From NCBI GenBank assembly GCA_033182465.1, contig CP137322.1, positions 62,001-126,000 of the forward strand: DNA of 64,000 bases, read 5' to 3'. The position numbers and the translations under genes were made by a program. Below are positions 59,384-64,000 of this stretch, piece after piece; the first letter of the stretch is position 1, and every line of letters begins with the position of its first letter. Below the pieces are notes generated by a model, which made no database searches, was not told the origin of the DNA, and saw only the letters and a program-made list of their open reading frames with translations. The DNA comes from Sanghuangporus weigelae (lineage: Eukaryota; Basidiomycota; Agaricomycetes; Hymenochaetales; Hymenochaetaceae).

Positions 59384-59482
59384 CAACTATGAACTCAGAA
59401 GAGAAGGCCTCAAGTTCGTACTTCGATCACACTCGCAGTCTTGCCTTTCGAGCTTTACCAGACGACACTACACCTATCTGCA

Positions 59483-59702
59483 ATGGACCGCTTCACAGTG
59501 TTCTCCCTATCTGCTACGTCCTCCGATGACCAGCTCGTCGCACAGGAGGGTGGCGGAACCAGCGGCACCTACGGCGTTATCGCAAAGAGCGTCAATATCG
59601 AATCTACTCCTGTCGACGCTGAGGATGGAAACACGAGCGGCACCTACTGCGTCATTGCATGGTGAGACTCTTCCCTCTCCTTCGATATTCCTTCCCTCTA
59701 GA
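59483..59702 (+). CDS. Lipopeptide mating-pheromone precursor (CaaX, CVIA)
   Basis: Exon 1 59483-59661, intron 59662-59701, and the last base of the stop codon at 59702; product 59 residues. It begins MDRFTVFSLSATSSDD, like Agaricomycete pheromone precursors, and ends SGTYCVIA, a CaaX farnesylation signal. Read without splicing, the frame ends CVIA-Trp-stop, which would destroy the CaaX box. The donor GTGAGA and acceptor CCTCTAG split the stop codon, TG|A. The second half repeats the first (GGTSGTYGVIA and GNTSGTYCVIA), with Gly in place of Cys in the first copy, suggesting an ancestral duplication of the pheromone unit. The mature peptide probably starts near Glu47-Asp48 and ends at farnesyl-Cys methyl ester. 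It would be exported by a Ste6-type transporter and sensed by a Ste3-type receptor; no receptor gene is in the window. Confidence 0.8.
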
Positions 59703-60160
59703 CTCATCACGTCAAACCATAGAATCATTCACATCCTAGCTGCGTCGGCCTATTTTCGACCTTCATTCGTCGCAAGCTCCTCTTTCGCACATTATTTGGA
59801 CTTTTCAATGGTGGATAGCTATCTTCGTTGGAATTTTATCTGATATCATTATCATTATATCTTCTGTCCATCTTCACATTTGTTCCGGGGCTTTATGACC
59901 ACTTATGACTCGTTTGGCATGCTGGTACTATATTACTGCATTTGTATTCGTTTCGTTTCGTTTCGTTCATTCAATGGTACCATTTTTAACCGTTATTCAC
60001 ACTAAGTTATCCTAAGCGACGATAAACTATAAGGGGTAGTAAGCATAGTGGTATACGCATCTCAGCCATCTTTCAATCCTTCTTTGACTTCGAGATAAGA
60101 CCGTTCGCTCTGAGGTACTCTCGGTGCTCCTCTCGGCTTTTCCGAATCTGGGAGTCACAA
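59703..60160. other. 3' flanks of the convergent pheromone and KDSR genes
   Basis: No ORF of note. A short run TTCGTTTCGTTTCGTTC lies near 59949-59965. Confidence 0.4.
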
Positions 60161-61279
60161 TCACGTCTCCAGAAAGGCACACCAATCTGAGCAGTGGTGA
60201 GAAAAGGCAAGGATCGGAGGCATCAAAGACCATACCCAAGCAACACAGTCCAGAACGGGACCGATGAATGTATTCACTATCGGTGCAGCACCGCGGCCAG
60301 AGTTGGAGAATATCTTCGCGATAAGCGTTGCTGTGATAGTATAGTCGCCACGTTCTACGGCTTCAGGAGAAAATTAGCCGCAGATACGTCGAGAATTGTG
60401 CAAGTATTCGCACCCTTGATCAACACCACAGCTGCCTCATCACAGCTCAATACTTTATCGTCTGCCTCGAACTTTTTCGTGAGTGCGGGCTTCGTCTTGG
60501 TCTCTTCCTCAAGACCAGGAGAGGACATCGTAGGGGCGAAAAAAATGTGCACATCGATGTCATATAGAATGCATTCAGAACGCAATGTCTCCGCAAGACC
60601 CTTCAAGGCATGCTTGCCAGGGGTATATGGCGCATAGCCAACGAAAGACATGAGCGAAACTGTCGAACCGACGAACACGATCTTGCCCGGCCGCTGATCG
60701 TATACAAGCTTCTTCACAGCAGCATGAGCGCTCCAAGCTTGCACCCAGTATGCCTGTTCCATCCCCTCTATCAGTTGTTGTTCTGTGTTCTCGACAAAGT
60801 ACGCTGGTCGGGAAGAACCTGCACACAGGAAAAATGCGTCCGGGACGGTGATTGTACCATGGCTCTGCTGAGCGAGGGCTCGACATTCGGTTTCCAACGC
60901 CGCATGCGACCCAGTAGACGTATTCAATGAAGCAGAGTGGTATCTAAATGTTTGTTCAGGAGATTGTCGATTTTTCTGTAATGCGGATAAATAGAATGTT
61001 GTTCGAGATAAGTATAGTAGATTCGCACCTCAAGTACCTCGACTGCAGCTTTCAACTTTTCAACATTTCTGGCGACAATCGTTACATTCGCGCCTCTTTT
61101 CGCAAGCAAAACTGCGAGGGAGAGCCCTAGTCCTTGAGAACCTCCGGTAACATAGCAGTTCTGTTGATTCGTTGGATTTTCATTCAGTACACCCATCACG
61201 TGAGTCAGAAAAACAAATCAAGTGAAGCGTATTGCACCTTTCCTTTGGGATCCCAACGCGTCCCAAACCCGAATACCAT
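60161..61279 (-). CDS. 3-ketodihydrosphingosine reductase (SDR family, Tsc10/KDSR)
   Basis: Exons 61238-61279, 61029-61160, 60414-60975 and 60161-60354 give 309 residues. The first exon encodes only 14 residues (MVFGFGTRWDPKGK) and joins to NCYVTGGSQGLGLSLA, the NADPH-binding GGSxGxG motif. Further motifs: VTIVARNVEKL, FFLCAGSSRPAYF, the catalytic GSTVSLMSFVGYAPYTPGK with YxxxK, and APTMSSPGLEEE. The C-terminal exon adds the family's conserved GDYTIT and a hydrophobic membrane segment (VLDCVAWVWSLMPPILAF). The enzyme reduces 3-ketodihydrosphingosine to dihydrosphingosine on the ER membrane, the second step of sphingolipid synthesis. The start at 61279 is preferred to 61196 because only it gives the usual WDPKGK-type lead-in. 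Confidence 0.9.
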
Positions 61280-61886
61280 CTGGCTTGGTCGTGCGACGAC
61301 GTTGAAGTACGGAGATAAGGGTAGTTTTATCAAAACGGCGAATCTCCATTCAAACTCACGTGAGATTCACGCCAAACGAAATTGAAACCTCCATCTTCAC
61401 CGAGCTCCGCCTGATGGAAACCAGCATGGATCCTTTCACTCTATGTAAACGACCCTTGAACTTCTGAATTTTGTTCTATACTGTACATTTAATGATGTGG
61501 GAAATAATTAATTGTTGAGTTGCAATTAGGTATACCTGCTTGTGTGTGGGAACGCGAGGAGTAGGACCGACCAAACAGAACGATGAAAAGTAGAAGCAAA
61601 ACGAAGCAATACGACAGCAAGCAGGGGAAGCGCAAAGGAGACCGAATGGATGAAGGAATACTGATGAGCGGATAAAGGAAACGATTAGGAGTCGTTAGAC
61701 AATGGGTTGATCGCGAACGAACATGTAGCGCAGGTGTCAGGCCCGTATCGCCAGTGCAATCGGGAGGTCTCCTTGTTGGGAATGATGATGAAAACAATTC
61801 GACACGAAGCTAATTCGGAAACCAAACAGACACGAAGAAGAACCCAAGCCCACCTTAACCATGGTATGTGAGATGACATCTAGCGC
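61280..61886. other. Intergenic, KDSR promoter and Dbf4 3' flank
   Basis: No supported gene. The minus-strand frames here (for example 61489-61797) lack domains. Confidence 0.4.
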
Positions 61887-63903
61887 TCAAGAGCAATCCT
61901 CGTCGTCGTCATCAAGGTAGATGTACCGCTCGCCTTCTTCTCTCACGGTCGCGGACGACAAACCGGCATTTTCCTTATCGTATTCTTCCTGAGGAGGTAT
62001 CCCGTCAGAGTAGCTTACTCTGCCCGCAGAATACTCTGCATTACTGAGAGCATGCTCTCGCAGCATAGTTTTGTGCTCTTCGAATTCTCTTTCCATCTGC
62101 TCAACCTCCTCGCGTGTTCGACGGCGGACGCGTTCAAGGGCACAATCCAACTGCAGGAAGTTCGCTTCTGTATTGGCGTATTTCTGATGGCGCCGGCCAC
62201 GGATATGCTACAACATAAGGTGAGATGACTTGATCTGTGCACTATGATGGTCACATACCTGTTTGAAGTCCTCGAACTTTTGACGACAGCTTTCACAGTA
62301 ACCCGGCTTGCTCTTCTCGTCCCGCTTACCAAGCCGCAACGTATTCGTACTTTTGCATTTGCGAAGGAGAGTATTCCTCCGAGGAATGTCAGGAGGAGGC
62401 ATCATGGCGGAAGATGCAGACGGTTTGCTGAAGCTGGCACTGCGCGAAAGGTCTTTCTCATTGACACGACGAGAAGTCACAACCTGGTTCTGCAATCGAC
62501 CTCGAAGGCTGAGAGGAAGTGCCGCGCTATTGATGCTGTTGAGAGTAGAGCTTCCTACCCCCATTGTTGAAGTTGTACCGTAGGTTGATGCGATGCTCAC
62601 ACTGTTACCTGACGCCGCTACATAGCTGGGAGGGCCGCGGGAGACCACAGAATTAAAACCGGAAGCGCCATGGTCATCATACACAAAGTCTGGCGGATAG
62701 ACTTCAAAGGTCTCTTCCTTTAAGTTGCGATGAAGGTTGCTCATGGAGACAGTTCGACGAAGGTCATTGTGCTTGTGTTGCAGTTGTCGCATCTTCAGTT
62801 TCTTTGCCTCGACAGCCCGTTGTTCCTCGCGTTCTCGCTCCATGCGATCTTGTTTTTCGCGCCGCCGCTCCTCTTTTTCATTGTACTCAATGAACGGACC
62901 GCGTGCGCGAGGGTCGCAATATAAGATGGGCCAGCTACCCTTCTCCTTCCCATCACCAGTTCTTGTCACCGGATATTCAAGAGCAGCGATAGTAGCAAGC
63001 TCCTGACGGATGTCCTCCACGAGCACGAAGAAGCTCCCCTTTGCGAAGTAGTGAAAGTCGTGTCGCTTTTGTGTCGGGTCGCGTTCCGTAGTCATTCCGT
63101 GACGTCTTTCAGTTTCTAAGAGACTCGTTAGAGACCGCGATGGGTGGCTTGGGACACTTGGAGCCTGTGCTGGAACGCAGCAGCGTTGGAGTACTGAATC
63201 GAGTTTGGCAGTATCCCATATTTTCATTCCAAACTGTTTTGCTTTCCGTATGAGCGTTTCGTAACCAGACGTAGAAATGTCATCGGGACTTAGGAACGAT
63301 AGGTTAGATCACGGTTATAGAATACGCGAAACGACGTACAGGCCACGTAGTTTGATAGGACTTCGTAAAGAAGCATTCGTGGCTGACTTGGATTTATTCT
63401 CCTTGTTTCCTTGTGCATCTACATCTTCAGGTATCGGACGGTTGGTGACAAAATGTGTGACCTCGTTCGAAAAGAACTTGGCGATGCGCTAGCCACGCCA
63501 CTTAACGTCAGCGACAAATCTCACGAACGATTGGAACCACACGTACACCGTTGAGCTGGTGGACTCGAGGAACAAGAGTATCCCGGTCTGCATCAGTCGT
63601 ATCGAAGTAAAATGTCCACGCTGGGAATGCCTTGGTATACTTGAGTCTGAACTCGTTCTCGCGCGCCTCTCTCTCTGCTCTTCGTTGCGTCTTGTCTACG
63701 TTCTCCTTAGTCATCGCCGACTGAGTTCTGTGCCTCTTTATGGGTGCAGCTTCGTGTATCGCTGTCGGATTATGTGGCTCTGGTGAGCGCGGTCGCTTGA
63801 GGATAGAGATGTGTGATTTAAACGCGGCATGTTGTTGCGCCGCCGCCAATGAATTCTGAGACGTTGCACGCGGTGCCAGCGGTGGGCGAAACACAGCGGC
63901 CAT
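61887..63903 (-). CDS. DBF4: Dbf4-type regulatory subunit of Cdc7 kinase
   Basis: Exons 63547-63903, 63340-63488, 62259-63288 and 61887-62207 give 618 residues. The N-terminal region leads into a BRCT-like motif N (AFPAWTFYFDTTDADRDTLV, RIAKFFSNEVTHFVTNRPIP). The central motif M region includes HDFHYFAKGSFFVLVEDIRQ, KGSWPILYCDPRARGPFIEY. The C-terminal zinc finger is GYCESCRQKFEDFKQHIRGRRH (C-x2-C-x9-H-x5-H), split by the last intron. Dbf4/Dfp1 activates and targets Cdc7/Hsk1 to the MCM helicase to fire replication origins, in the nucleus. The acidic C-terminus (YLDDDDEDCS) follows. The Met of MAAVFRPPLAP is the start; its upstream region lies at the window edge. Confidence 0.93.
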
Positions 63904-64000
63904 CGTCTCCGCTGCTGTCGAACACGATGTAGAAGATGTCGCCGCCGAGTGAGGATGAGGTTGTGGTGAAGAGGAGAGGTGGAAGCGTTGAACGCGGTCA

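Noticed and set aside
61194-61199. Start of the ketosphinganine reductase at 61196 (or GTG at 61199)
   Set aside because: That segment is better read as the end of intron 1 (CAACAG acceptor); the 14-residue first exon at 61238-61279 gives the family-typical N-terminus.
46740-64000. A pheromone receptor (Ste3-like) next to the pheromone gene
   Set aside because: I looked for a seven-membrane-segment frame on both strands and found none, so a full mating-type B locus cannot be claimed for this window.

Overview
The window looks like nuclear DNA of a mushroom-forming basidiomycete (Agaricomycetes). Genes are cut by many short introns (about 40-70 bp). Repeats include a Ty3/gypsy LTR element and a Plavaka-type transposase. 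There is also a lipopeptide mating-pheromone precursor of the basidiomycete MD..FT...CaaX kind. Exon coordinates below were read by eye from splice signals, reading phase and family similarity. Every multi-exon model whose exons are listed sums to a whole number of codons unless stated otherwise.

Layout. 0-16 kb is repeat-rich: the 5' end of a gypsy element on the minus strand, an unassigned tract with a 183-bp tandem repeat, a short SPT5/KOW-like gene whose main intron has swallowed an LTR-like block, and a decayed Plavaka transposon split by a similar block. A small C2H2 zinc-finger gene follows. 17-23 kb holds a large cortical-anchor gene (Num1/ApsA/Mcp5 type, with a PH domain). 23-31 kb carries cell-wall enzymes: a dead GH18 chitinase copy interrupted by a CACTA-type MITE, an intact GH18 chitinase, and a GH28 pectinase. 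A second GH28 with the same intron pattern lies at 37.7-39.2 kb on the opposite strand. 30.7-35.4 kb has Exo1 and an alpha/beta hydrolase. 39.6-46.7 kb has a questin-oxidase-like gene, a small secreted Cys-rich protein, COX17 and a Zn2Cys6 transcription factor.

46.7-53.5 kb is gene-poor and holds two neighbouring MITEs with TA target duplications. 53.5-55.3 kb encodes a fused HAD phosphatase/class II terpene cyclase of the drimane-synthase type. The right end carries MED31, the pheromone precursor, 3-ketodihydrosphingosine reductase and Dbf4.

The most striking observation is the pheromone gene. Unspliced, the frame ends CVIA-Trp and has no C-terminal CaaX box. A 40-bp intron with a GTGAGA donor and CTAG acceptor splits the stop codon, so the spliced message would end exactly in CVIA-stop. 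Other points of interest are the HAD-terpene cyclase with a DLDTT motif, five precisely bounded MITEs (four with distinct TIR types), and an 11-nt micro-exon that carries the catalytic serine of the hydrolase. I found no ribosomal RNA, no CRISPR array and no convincing tRNA gene.
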